From Pyrenophora tritici-repentis (lineage: Eukaryota > Ascomycota > Dothideomycetes > Pleosporales > Pleosporaceae), in contig NC_089390.1 of NCBI RefSeq assembly GCF_003171515.1, forward strand, positions 1,054,001 through 1,118,000: a DNA stretch of 64,000 bases, given 5' to 3'. The translations under genes were made by a program, and so were the position numbers. Below, one piece after another: positions 44,510-54,890 of this stretch (position 1 is the stretch's first letter; every line of letters begins with the position of its first letter). The notes beneath the pieces were generated by a model. It saw nothing but the letters and a program-made list of their open reading frames with translations. It was not told the DNA's origin and did no database searches.

Positions 44510-46997
44510 TTACCTACTCATCTCTAGTTTCTCCATGAATGCCGCCTCCACCGCCGCGAGATGTTCGCGCTCCGCCGTTATGCTTGCCATGAGATAGATG
44601 ACGTTGCCCAGGATTCGAGAGTGTATCTGAACCTGCGATTCCGAAACGTCGTGGAGAAGTGCATCGCGGAGACCTACTGCGGCTGATGAAGTATAACCTA
44701 GGTTTATTAGTATAGATGAGAACAAGGAAGATCGACCTACCAGAACCACCCTCGGAAACAAGCGACACGGAAAGAACAGACCCCAGAACATTGACGTGAT
44801 CGACCCGCTGGTGTTTCGACAAGCTGTCCACAAAGGTCTTTGACCACATGCTCCAAAGGTTGAGCCTGCTGAAATCCTTCCTGGAGGTCCACTGTCCCCT
44901 GAAGTGCTTCCATTCCTTACTATTCTTCACACATGACATGATGTACAGGCTAGTATTTGCGACATGGCAGCCCACCGCATGAGCAGTATAGCTGTGTCCA
45001 TGCAAGAGACCTTCTGACTTCTCATCGCCCCAGAAAGCCTCGAAGATTGAATTGCTTGCCGAAGTGATGGAAAGTGGGAGAAGACCGCCAGTGAGGAGCT
45101 TGGCGTTTACGCTGATATCGGGATGTACGTCGAGGAAGGAAGCGGCGGAGAAGCGACCTAGACGATACAGGCCTGTGAATACTTCATCAAATACAACGGG
45201 GAGACCAGTCCAGGCCAGCTCGTCGTCAGGCGGGGTCGAATTCGTCTCGAATGTATATCGACGTACGACACGCACTAGACTTTGCTGGAAGAGAGGATCC
45301 ACAAACATCATGCCGCCGGCTCCTAGAATAACAGGCTCCATGATCAGTGCACCAAACTTCCTGCCCTGCTTCTTCACCAGCTCATCCAATGTTTTCTCGA
45401 TATACGCCTCATAACGCTCTGAACGTCCTCTCACTGCAAAATCAAAGATTTCGTTTTGGCTGTCAAAGTGTTGTGTCGGACCAAATTCCTCTTCCATGCC
45501 TTTGGGCGCTTCAATCATCCACTGTCCGTTTTTGAGTTTGAAAGTCGGGTAGTCGAACCAGAAGCCCCTCCCACGATACCAGTCGACCTTTTCGTTGTAC
45601 ACACATGGCTCAGAAGCATCCATAGCCCCGATTGTGTCTCCATGGTAGCTGCCTTTGAGGCCGAGAACGCCGACGGGCTCCTCTGCGCTATCCCGGCCAT
45701 ACCGCTTGCTGGCTGCTCGGAGTGCCATTTTGATACCCACCTCGGTCGCTGTACTTCCGTTATCCGTGTAGAAGACCTTTGTTAGTCGGGGATTCTGGGC
45801 GCCTTTCAACATCTTTTCTGCGAGAGAAAGCGCTGGTTCGTGTGTTGCACCAGCAAACATGACGTGGCCATATCTCCCTGCTGCATATGCTGCCTCTAGT
45901 GCGAGTCGCGGATTACCGTGGCCAAGTCCTTGGGTCCACCACGATGCGGAGCCGTCGAATGCAGGATACAAGAGTGAATCGCCGCTCTCCTTGGTTTGTT
46001 TGACCTGAAAGTAGTCACCGTACGCAGAGTCAAAGACCAGGATGTCTTCTGCGTTCTTTACGTGCTTGTGCTGGGTGAATGGATGCCAAATTGCTTTGTG
46101 AGTGCGCGACGCCATGGTATCAAGGTTGGCGAGCCGTCCATTGTGACTTTTGATGAGCTGTTCGGCTACAAGACCGACCTGACTCCCCTGGCTCTGCGAG
46201 TCGTAGTACCCTTGCATCGTCTCCGTCTCCTTCTTCGTCCCGGCCCCAATTCCATCAAGATTCGGTATCCAGGGTAGCGTAAAGGCGGATATGCCCAGGT
46301 CCTTGAAGTACTTTTGCAGGTACTCGGCATTTTGGTACTTGTTCTTGTCATCAAAGCACACCACTGCGTCAATGTCGTATCCTCGCATGATCAGCGACTC
46401 GGCAGCTGAGATGGTTGATGAAATTCCACCCAGCCGATGGTCTCCAACGAGTACTGATGGAAGTCTCAACGGCCGAAGAATATCCGCCTGTGGGGTACCC
46501 GAAGGCCCTGGGCTGAGCACTCCACCAGCCGTCTCGACAATGGCAAGGCCCATGGTATCCGGTTTCATTACTACCACATTCTGCTGGACAGTCTTGAAGA
46601 CAGTCTGGCTGATGAGCTCATCGCTAGGCTTGGTTCGTCAACACTATTCTATCACCATATCGAGCAACATACGAGACATTTGGACCCTCGTGCCGCTACA
46701 TGCGGGCTCACAGCTTTGTCAAATTTAAACAGCGTGGAAACAGACTGTCCGCTGTACTTTTGCACATAACTATAACTGTCAGTCACCGATATCACAACCG
46801 TCTCCAACTCACCAATCATCTGCTTCATCCGCTGGGCCTGTCGACACCGGCTTGATATAGTGCACACTCCATTTCGGCTTCCTGCCAAAGTGGGCACCTA
46901 GCAGCGTCGAAAAGACAGTTTTTCCAACCCCAGTATTTGCACCATAAACCTGCACCGCAACCAGCTTCTTCCACAAACCTCCTGGAACCCTGGCCAT
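44510..46997 (-). CDS. bioDA: Bifunctional dethiobiotin synthetase / DAPA aminotransferase (BioD-BioA fusion)
   Basis: This enzyme converts 7-keto-8-aminopelargonate to DAPA and then to dethiobiotin. Exons: 46997-46813, 46775-46673, 46628-44741 and 44697-44510; the first intron is only 37 bases. The N-terminal BioD domain has the P-loop YGANTGVGKTVFSTLLGAHF, SVHYIKPVSTGP, and later VVVMKPDTMGLAIVETAGG and SVLVGDHRLGGISSTISAAE. The C-terminal BioA domain has IWHPFTQHKHVKNAEDILVF, GHGNPRLALEAAYAAGRYGH, YTDNGSTATEVGIKMALRAA, LGLKGSYHGDTIGAMDAS, FDEVFTGLYRLGRFSAASFL, and the PLP lysine in VNAKLLTGGLLPLSIT. The same fusion occurs in Aspergillus nidulans bioDA and plants. It is divergent from bioF over 263 bases. 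Confidence 0.95.
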
Positions 46998-47260
46998 GTT
47001 GTTCGAATGTGTTGAGTCGATGCGCGTTGGGGTAGGTGGCTAGCCAATGCAAAAGCGCGCTAGTGCGGCTAAGTATGCAGCTCTAATGAATGACTCAATG
47101 CCACCGATGGCTGCATATCGGACGGCACAGACAGTTTATACATTTTGTTAGCTAATAGATGACGAACACAGGCCATGCGTTGACAACCGAGCTGACAGGG
47201 AAGTCGCGGCAACCGTCCTGTTGATACTCAGGTACCGTCACCCCGTCTCTACACACAAGT
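46998..47260. promoter_or_regulatory. Shared divergent promoter of bioDA and bioF
   Basis: A 263-base gap separates the two ATGs, so both genes must be driven from it. This arrangement suggests coordinated expression. I could not assign specific operator sequences. Confidence 0.55.
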
Positions 47261-48522
47261 ATGGGACATGCAGGGTTGGAAAGTCGACTGCGCGACCTAC
47301 TTGATCGACGACAAGTAAATTCGACGCTGCGCAATCTGACCCTTCCCAAATCCAATCAAGTCGACTTTTCGTCCAACGATTTTCTTTCCTTGTCAACTTC
47401 ACCCCAACTCAAATCCCTGTTTCTTGAAGAGCTCCAAAAGGATCTACCCCTCGGCTCCGGTGGATCTCGGCTACTGGATGGAAATTCGAATTATGCCGAG
47501 GAACTAGAGCGCGACATTGCTGCTTTTCACGGTGCCGAAGCAGGACTGTTATTCAATTCGGGTTTCGATGCCAATGCCGGGTTCTTTGCGTGTGTCCCGC
47601 AGCCAGGCGATGTAATTGTGTACGATGAGCTTGTACATGCAAGTGTGCATGATGGGATGAGGTTGTCGCGTGCAGGGGACAGGTTGTCTTTTAAGCATAA
47701 TTCCGTGTCCTCGTTGAGGGGCATTCTCACACGGCTGCGAGACGGAAAGAGCAGTGTTTTTGTGACTGTGGAGTCAATCTATAGCATGGACGGCGACGTG
47801 TGTCCGTTGAGAGATGTCGTGGACGTGGTTGAAGAGGTCTTGGGTCTGCGAGGTTATGTCGTTGTGGACGAGGCGCATTCGACGGGTGTTTTGGGACTAA
47901 ATGGACGCGGTCTGGTTTGCGAGCTTGGTCTTGAGCATCGCATCTTCGCCCGGCTGCATACCTTTGGAAAGGCGATAGCAGCGAATGGTGGTAAGTCAAC
48001 AGCAAGTCGTGTTGACAGTGATTGACATGTGCAGCGATACTCCTAGGCTCCTCCATCCTACGACACTACCTGATCAACTACGCAAGACCGCTCATATACA
48101 CCACATTTCTATCCTATCCCTCACTCGCACTTATTCGCTCCTCTTACACGCTTTTGAAATCCGGACAGAGCGTTCCGCTACAGGCACAACTTCATCAACT
48201 CACCCAAACCCTGTACACCCATCTCAATGGCCTTCAGGAAGTATCCAATGCAGCCCGTCAGACATTACGTATTCCAAGCGCATGTCCACAGTCACCCATA
48301 TTCGCGGTGCAATTGGAAAAGCCAAAAGCGCTAGCGATATTCCTACAGAGCCGCGGTATGATGGTGAGGGCTGTTGTGACGCCGACAGTACCGGCGGGCA
48401 CTGATCGAATCAGGATATGCCTACACTCTGGGAATACCGTGGCAGAGGTCGAGAAGCTCGTAGAAGCGCTTGGAGCATGGTGCGAGAACCACACTCTAGA
48501 GACACCCAGAGCCAGACTCTAG
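47261..48522 (+). CDS. bioF: 8-amino-7-oxononanoate (KAPA) synthase
   Basis: This PLP enzyme condenses pimeloyl thioester and L-alanine in the first committed biotin step. Exon 1 (47261-47990) and exon 2 (48035-48522) are joined by a 44-base intron at AANG/AILLG. Motifs: VDFSSNDFLSLSTSPQLKSL, LPLGSGGSRLLDGNSNYAEE, LFNSGFDANAGFFACVPQPG, VIVYDELVHASVHDG, VTVESIYSMDGDVCPLRDVV, VVVDEAHSTGVLGLNGRG with the PLP-ring Asp, and the PLP lysine in LHTFGKAIAANGAILLGSS. The protein ends TPRARL; ARL fits the type 1 peroxisomal signal, in line with the known peroxisomal location of BioF in Aspergillus and Arabidopsis. Start chosen as the first ATG before LESRLRDLL. It lies head to head with bioDA and in tandem with bioB. 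Confidence 0.93.
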
Positions 48523-48888
48523 CCAGCAGCCACATGTAGCCAATTATCAATTGTATTACGCTACAATATGCTCAAACGCAAGCTACGACTGTACAAGCAG
48601 GCGGTGATGCGGCTTGTATAAGCTGACGCAGGGGAGTGGGGCGTGCCTCTGAATCAGTGGCATGGATGGGCAACTAGAGGGGCGATCTCATCTCCTAAGC
48701 CCGAATCCTAAGCCCGAAACAACGTCGCCGTGCCGCCGAGGCTAGCCATAGACATACCGGCCTCGGTGATGTCGAGTGGGTTTATTCTGTTGAGCGTTAT
48801 ATAATGTAAAGATGCAACCCCGCGCTTGATCAGCTTGGCCGTCATTGGTCGAACCCCACGTAGTGTCTTGCGTGTCTGAGACATTCGA
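48523..48888. other. Intergenic region between bioF and bioB
   Basis: A 366-base tandem gap holds the bioB promoter. A near-direct short repeat CTAAGCCCGAA occurs twice at about 48696-48718. No gene is supported here. Confidence 0.4.
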
Positions 48889-50170
48889 ATGGCGATGATT
48901 CTGTCCTCTACCTTTGCCATGTCTCACAGAGTGCTGGTTCGTACGGGTCGTGGGTTGTCCTTCACTCCCCGCTCCCGGCAGATCTCCCGTTCATTTAGCA
49001 CCGTCCTTGACACGCCTGTCGATCCCGGAACCCAGCAACTCCGCAAGACGTCTGTATTCGAAAAGGCACTCAATGCAAATGCCCCCCGAACGACGTGGAC
49101 AAAGGAGGAGATTACCGAAGTCTACAATACGTCGCTGATTGACCTCACCCATGCAGCGGTATGTTTGGCATCAGCTGTTCAAGACCCCCCTGACTCTCTA
49201 GGCCACGGTGCATCGGCGGTTCCATGACCCCGCTGCCATCCAAATGTGCACGCTCTTCAACATCAAGACTGGAGGCTGTAGCGAAGACTGCTCCTACTGT
49301 GCGCAATCGTCTCGCTACGACACGGGCTTGAAGGCGACGAAGCTGAGCTCGGTGGATTCCGTCTTGGAAGCGGCCCGCATCGCCAAGGAGAATGGGAGCT
49401 CGCGCTTCTGCATGGGCGCGGCGTGGAGAGACATGCGAGGCAGAAAGACCAACCTCAAGAACATCAAGGAGATGATCAAGGGCGTGCGGGGCATGGGCAT
49501 GGAGGCGTGCGTGACGCTGGGCATGGTTGATGCTGCACAAGCAAAGGAGCTCAAGGAGGCCGGTCTGACTGCGTACAACCACAACGTCGATACCAGTCGC
49601 GAGCACTATCTGACGGTCATCACCACGCGTTCCTACGATGAACGGCTCAACACCATCAAGAACGTCCAGGAGGCGGGTATCCATGTGTGTACTGGCGGCA
49701 TCCTCGGGCTGGGCGAAAAGGCTCGCGACCACGTCGGTCTCATCCACACGGTAGCCACGTTGCCAGCCCATCCCGAATCTTTCCCCGTCAACGCTCTTGT
49801 GCCAATCAAGGGCACTCCGTTGGGAGAGACACAGGCCATCTCCTTTGACGCCATCCTACGCACGATTGCCACAGCGCGCCTTGTCATGCCCGCGACCATC
49901 ATCAGGCTCGCGGCCGGCCGTCACACAATGCGTGAGGAGAAGCAGATTCTGTGCTTCCAGGCCGGCGCCAATGCCGTCTTTACCGGTGAAAAGATGTTGA
50001 CGACGGCTTGCAATGGTTGGGAGGAGGACAAGGCCATGTTCAACCGGTGGGGTCTAAGACCCATGAAGATGGAGGAGACGATTGGCGAGAAGCGCATGCC
50101 CGGCCAGGACGAAGCCGAGGCTGTCGTTGCCGCTGCTGAGGCCGAAGCGACGGTGCAGGTCTTGGGTTAG
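48889..50170 (+). CDS. bioB: Biotin synthase (radical SAM)
   Basis: BioB inserts sulphur into dethiobiotin, the last step of the pathway, and is mitochondrial in eukaryotes. Exon 1 ends at 49158; a 43-base intron separates it from exon 2 at 49202 (THAA/ATVHRRF). The N-terminus (MSHRVLVRTGRGLSFTPRSR, then SRSFSTV) is a mitochondrial-type presequence; the start may be 48889 or the ATG at 48919. The radical SAM cluster motif is CSEDCSYCAQSSRY (CxxxCxxC). Further conserved parts are RFCMGAAWRDMRGRKTNLKN, VTLGMVDAAQAKELKEAGLT, YNHNVDTSREHY, CTGGILGLGEKARDHVGLIH, VNALVPIKGTPLGE, IRLAAGRHTMREEKQILCFQ and ANAVFTGEKMLTT. The tail is Ala/Glu-rich. High confidence. Confidence 0.96.
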
Positions 50171-50324
50171 TCAGTCTCAGAGATCTGTGACGCTGGTCTA
50201 GAACATGGAAGGATGACAACCTTGACCAGGGTGCTAGCGCCCGCCAATGACGTAGCTTCTACCAAGACGTGAAATACAGACATGACAGACATGATGAACT
50301 TGTTGACTTACCATCTACCTCAAC

Positions 50325-50946
50325 ATGTTTTCTCCGTCCATTTACACAATTGGCATATTTCAGCTGGGGCTTACATCAGCCCTCAGCGCATATGGCTTGT
50401 ATCTCTCCTACCAGAACATAACGCGGCTGCAGCAGTACGAGGAAAGGAGCGAAAAGGCGGCGGAATGGTCAAACACAGCAGCGGAGAGGTTGCACAAGAC
50501 GCGAACGACGCAGACGAGCGGCACCGTGACGGTAGGATGTCTGTCGATAATAGTGATGTAGCTAACGCATCAATCTATAGCTACTCGTTAGCTTCGTAAC
50601 CTCAACCGCTCTTCTGCTCGTCCCCCGCTTCGCATCCCCCAGCGTACTGATTGCTACTGGTGTTGCAAACGGCATGGCTTTGTACCTGTCCCGCACACAC
50701 ATGGCCAATTTCTGGAACGACAACACTCAAACACGCGTCCCGTTTGTGGAAAAGTTCAACGAGGCGATACGGGGAAGCAAACAGGTCGTATTGTTGCTCG
50801 GTACTTTGTGTTTGGCGTGGGGAGCCGCAGGAGGTATATGGGCGGGCATGGCGAATGGAGGGTCGGGTATGCTAGGACTGGCGGTTTGGGGGTTGGTCGT
50901 CGGAGGGAGGGTTGCTTCTATTGCGCCGAAAATGGGGTGGACGTGA
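50325..50946 (+). CDS. Small integral membrane protein of unknown function, two exons
   Basis: Exon 1 (50325-50531) and exon 2 (50581-50946) are joined by a 49-base intron (GTAGGA...CTATAG, with GCTAACGC branch region). The product of about 190 aa has an N-terminal helix (IYTIGIFQLGLTSALSAYGL), a polar helical segment (QNITRLQQYEERSEKAAEWS), then three further hydrophobic segments: LLVSFVTSTALLLVPRFA, VVLLLGTLCLAWGAAGGIWA and GMLGLAVWGLVVGGRVA. I do not recognise the family. It ends 11 bases before the convergent lipase-like gene. Coding status is well supported by hydrophobic periodicity and splice phase. Confidence 0.75.
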
Positions 50947-50957
50947 TGGCGATTAAA

Positions 50958-53182
50958 CTACGACTTGTAATCCTGTACATCCTGCATCGCTTGCATTTCC
51001 TGTACCACACGTACACTGTCTGCCTCCTTGACCCACTCTTCAATCCGGGCTCCGACGTCCCCGACAAGCCGCTCGTATGTTTCATTGACAAAGAACAACG
51101 ACGTATGTGCCGTGACCTCGTCCATGTTCTCCATAAACACTCTGATCCATGTGGGGTCTTTGTTTCCGTCGGCGTCTTTTGGCGGCAACATGCAAAACTT
51201 CCTCAGCTTCTTCGGCTTTACCTCGCCCTCGTTGGTATCAGCTTTAAGCTGACTATACCGGCTGTCCGTTGTGGAGAGTGTATAGGAAGATTCAGCGCGT
51301 TCATTTGGCGGGGGCTGGTTCATGATTCCACTGCGAGAGAATTCGTAGTTGGCGTAGGGGCTTCGAGAGTCGTGGGTCGGCTCAGAGTCTCCCAGTTCCA
51401 TGGCACCCACATCCTCTTCAAGCTCGACAATCACAGAAGGTGGCTCAGGCTTGTCTTCTGCAGGTATTTTGCCGTCTCGCAAGTCTGCCTCTCGCTGTCT
51501 CTGTCGTGCTTCCGCCTCCCGTTGCTCTGCTTCTGTCTGTCGCTGTTCCCTCTCCCTCTGCCTTTGCTTCTCCTCCGCGGACATGTGCTTTTCTTTTTCC
51601 TGGGTCTCTTTCTCCTTTCGTTCCTTTTCGACCTGCTCCTGTCGCTTCTTCTCTTCATTTTCTCTTTGCTTTTTATCTTTTTCAACCTGCTCCAGTCTCT
51701 TCTTTTCTCCCTTCTCCCGCTCTTTCCTCTCCTTTGCCTTGTCCTTTTCCCACCTCTCTTGCATTTTTGTCCGCTCGTTGATGGTCTTGTTGCGCATCTT
51801 GACGGCCTTTTGGTACTCCTTTAGGGCTTGGTCGTGTTCCTTCTCAGCAGCTTTCCGCGAGGCCTTGTCCGGAAACTGCATCAGATCTACAAATGGTGGT
51901 TCCTGGGGGATGGGTGGAATTTCGGGAAGATTAGTAGGGCCATCCTCACAGGGTGCAGAGGGGATTTCTGGACTGCTTGGCATACCGTGATCCTGCTCGG
52001 CCTCGATAGATGCACGTGGTGTATCGGCTATGGGGTCGGGATTTATGTGAGTCAGCTCTGGCTCTGGTGAGACCGTCGAATCGCTCCTTGCATGTTCGAG
52101 GAAATATCCCTCTCCAACGCTGGCATCGCCGCCTTGATGTTGTAGTCGCAAACTGGCAGAGCACTTGGGCGATGTTGGGGTGGGAGATTTTGGAGACTTT
52201 GGCTTTTTATGCCTCCCGGTACTCGCAGTATAATAATTAACAAAGCGTATCCGGGGTACTGTGGGCATCCGGGGATGAGCGGCCTTTCTCTTACTTTCAT
52301 CATCTTCCTCTAGCGCTCGCACCTTTACATACCGATCCTTGAGTTCTTTGTAATCGGCCATGGCACCACCAAACTCTAGATGCGACTTGACAAGACCCTT
52401 TGTAGCTTCCTTTAGACCGTCTTTGTAATGTTTAGTAAGCCAATGCACGCTGTTCTCCCATCCTTTGCGGTTCGGTAGACGAACGTCGTTGGGGAAAGCC
52501 GGATTGTAATTAGGATCTGCTGGCTTGGGATTGAAGATGGTACTCATTCTGCTAGGTCTTTGCCCTGCATCCTCAATGATGGCATCGTGTGGTGGCGGCG
52601 GCGGGGAGCTGAAGATGCTCCCCAGTCCAGCCTTGATGATGCCAGGATGCATACCCAGAAACGGGACATCGAAGTTGACGACACCAATAATACGATGGCG
52701 AAAGACGAGCGCAATATCTCCAGCAAGCAGTCCGCCCATGGAGTGGCCAAGCAAGATGATGTCGGTCCATTGGTCTTCATGTGGGGCTAGCCTAGTAGTG
52801 TGAGCTTGAGCTATCCAACCTCTCAAACGTCATACCATCGCGAGAAATTATCCCTTGCAATCTCGAGCGAGTCCCTCGACTTGTACCTGGGATAGATTTT
52901 GGTATGTACTACGTGAGTTTCGGCAAGCGTAATCGTCACGAGATTATGGACGTGCGCCGGGAAGCTTCTGAAACTTGTTTCGTTTCCCATGAAGCCATGG
53001 ATATAGACGAGGAGTAAACGACGTCGCCCAGATTCTTCTAGTGTAGGGTCTGGGACGAGCGACTGCGTAGAAGAGGATCGCGGATCTTGCGACTGCATGG
53101 CCATTGGAGAATATGGCGGCGGCTCACTCGAAGACTCCCGGGGTGGGAGAGGTGGTGGTCGTTGTTTCTCAGACGACGTCAT
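50958..53182 (-). CDS. Lipase-like alpha/beta hydrolase (DUF676-type) with long charged coiled coil
   Basis: Exons 53182-52836 and 52791-50958 are joined by a 44-base intron (phase 2, NFSRW/LAPHEDQW). After a Pro-rich N-terminus (residues 1-60) the hydrolase domain reads LLLVYIHGFMGNETSFRSFP, the nucleophile elbow ILLGHSMGGLLAGDIALVF (Ser in GHSMG), and VVNFDVPFLGMHPGIIKAGL. The domain resembles DUF676-type lipases. From about residue 430 there is a remarkable run of Lys/Glu/Arg/Gln (about 51560-51850) that must form a single long coiled coil, with repeated KEREKGEKKRLEQVEKDKKQ-type heptads. A conserved-looking C-terminal domain (KKLRKFCMLPPKDADGNKDP, FVNETYERLVGDVGARIEEW) follows. No signal peptide is visible; membrane or cytoskeleton association is speculative. 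Confidence 0.82.
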
Positions 53183-54890
53183 TGTTGGAGGAGTGATTGC
53201 GACATGTAAGATAACAACAGTTGATGTAGTTAGCTTAGAGCTATCGAAGCCTTTGACGTTCGATTCGCGTAGAGGGGTAATGTGGGGTAGCGCGGGCAAC
53301 AGCACAGCCTCGTCAAAGTCGGCATAACACTACCTATCATCTTGAAGCAATTGCGATGCACAGTCTATTCAGCTGCGTAGCTCCAAGGACAAAAGGTGAA
53401 CAACTCACCCTCAACCTCTACCATGACAGCGGAGAAAATATTGCCATGTTCATGCAGTTGCAATCACGCCGGTACATGCCGTCGTATCGAACTCTAAAAT
53501 TATACTGCATGACTCTGTTATGCTGAGTCGTACACAGGGTCATAGGCTGCGTGGGACTATTCAAGGCGTGATATATGTGTGGTGTTATAAAAGCTCAATT
53601 AAGCACACGAAGCACGTCGGACATCAGCGCCGGTTGAGGGTGCGACAAGTCCAGGAAGGCCTGGATGGCTCTGTTTGTTGTGGCGGAACAGCCAGGGGCG
53701 GCAGGGTAAACATGCTAGCAACTGGGGCGTTCCAAAGACGCGCTCGTGATGGTAACAACAAAGTGTATAGGCCGACCCTGTCTTTGCAATGGCACTAGAT
53801 ATGCTTGGCAATACGCTTGAGCAGGACGGCAGATTGCACAGTCGTGACGTTGGGTGCGACGACAGCACGACGGCAGCTAAGAATAACAGACTTTGCAGCG
53901 CGGGCCATGGACCTGCATACCAGCGTTCCAGAATGCGGTTCCTGAGAGACGGAGGCGTGATAGTGTGGACGCCACTGCAGGTGCGGCGGGAAAGCCGACT
54001 AGCCAGGCCGCGTGCCATGGTAGAGTGAATTCTCCGTAGTCGATGTTCGACAACTGCACCTGAACATGGAGACACTGGATGCAGTAAATGCGTGGGGAAA
54101 TTGGCCGTCGTCATGAGCGGCGCAAATTGTCGTAGGCGAGAGAGAGAGTGAGCGGTTGTCACCATCTCGTGCGTCGGTGGATCCTTCTATTCTCGGACAC
54201 GTTATCTCGCTTGCAGGCCAATCATCCCCCGTTCACGGCCGGCAGACCCCAAACCGTTTCTCTGCTTCTGGTCAGGTCGGTGTCAGTGTCTCGCTCCTCT
54301 GTAGCGTGCTGCTCCAGCGCTCCTTCTCTTCTACCACGACTCCCGCTGCGACGTCGACAATTCACGGACCAGCGCTACCGGCAGTGGGGAGCCTCAGGAC
54401 GAAAGCGATACCGCTACCACCGCACCCTCACGCCGCCGTCGCGCGATATTTGCTCCACGTCTGGTCCTACCCCGTTGCAACATCGCAGACAATCACACCC
54501 ACGCTAGGACAGCGAATTGCGACCGACATTCCCCATAACACCCGCCTGTCCGACCAAACGCGAGCCCTTTGCGAGCAGATGCTGCCCTTTTGACCATCTC
54601 CACGTGAGTATTCACGACATCTCGTCATGCTGATTGCTGATCGTTGCCCGTTAGACATCTCGCTGCCAGCCGTCTGGCGTCCATTCTTTTCTCCACATTC
54701 GCTCCTCGCACTCTGTGCCTACTCGACTGACTCCATTGACTGGACCATTGCCAAGGCTGAAGCCTGAACGTCCGCTCATTTCAAGACGATACTGACAACC
54801 AACTTGCTGCTCGTCGCCACATGTTCTGCCAACACCTACACGACACTTGCAATTCGCCACTGATCCTCTGAGAGCATCTCCGCTAGGCCT
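53183..54890. other. 1.7-kb intergenic region with a likely 5' leader intron
   Basis: This region is divergent between the lipase-like gene and the surface-protein gene. No coding model is supported up to about 54.1 kb. From 54.15 kb the plus strand is C/T-rich, as expected of an mRNA leader. GTGAGT at about 54605 and TTAG at about 54655 could bound an untranslated-leader intron. Confidence 0.45.

Noticed and set aside
51400..51990. 196-codon plus-strand frame rich in Ser, Phe, Leu and Cys over the lipase-like gene
   Set aside because: It is the antisense shadow of the Lys/Glu-rich coiled-coil codons; the composition is fully explained by that.
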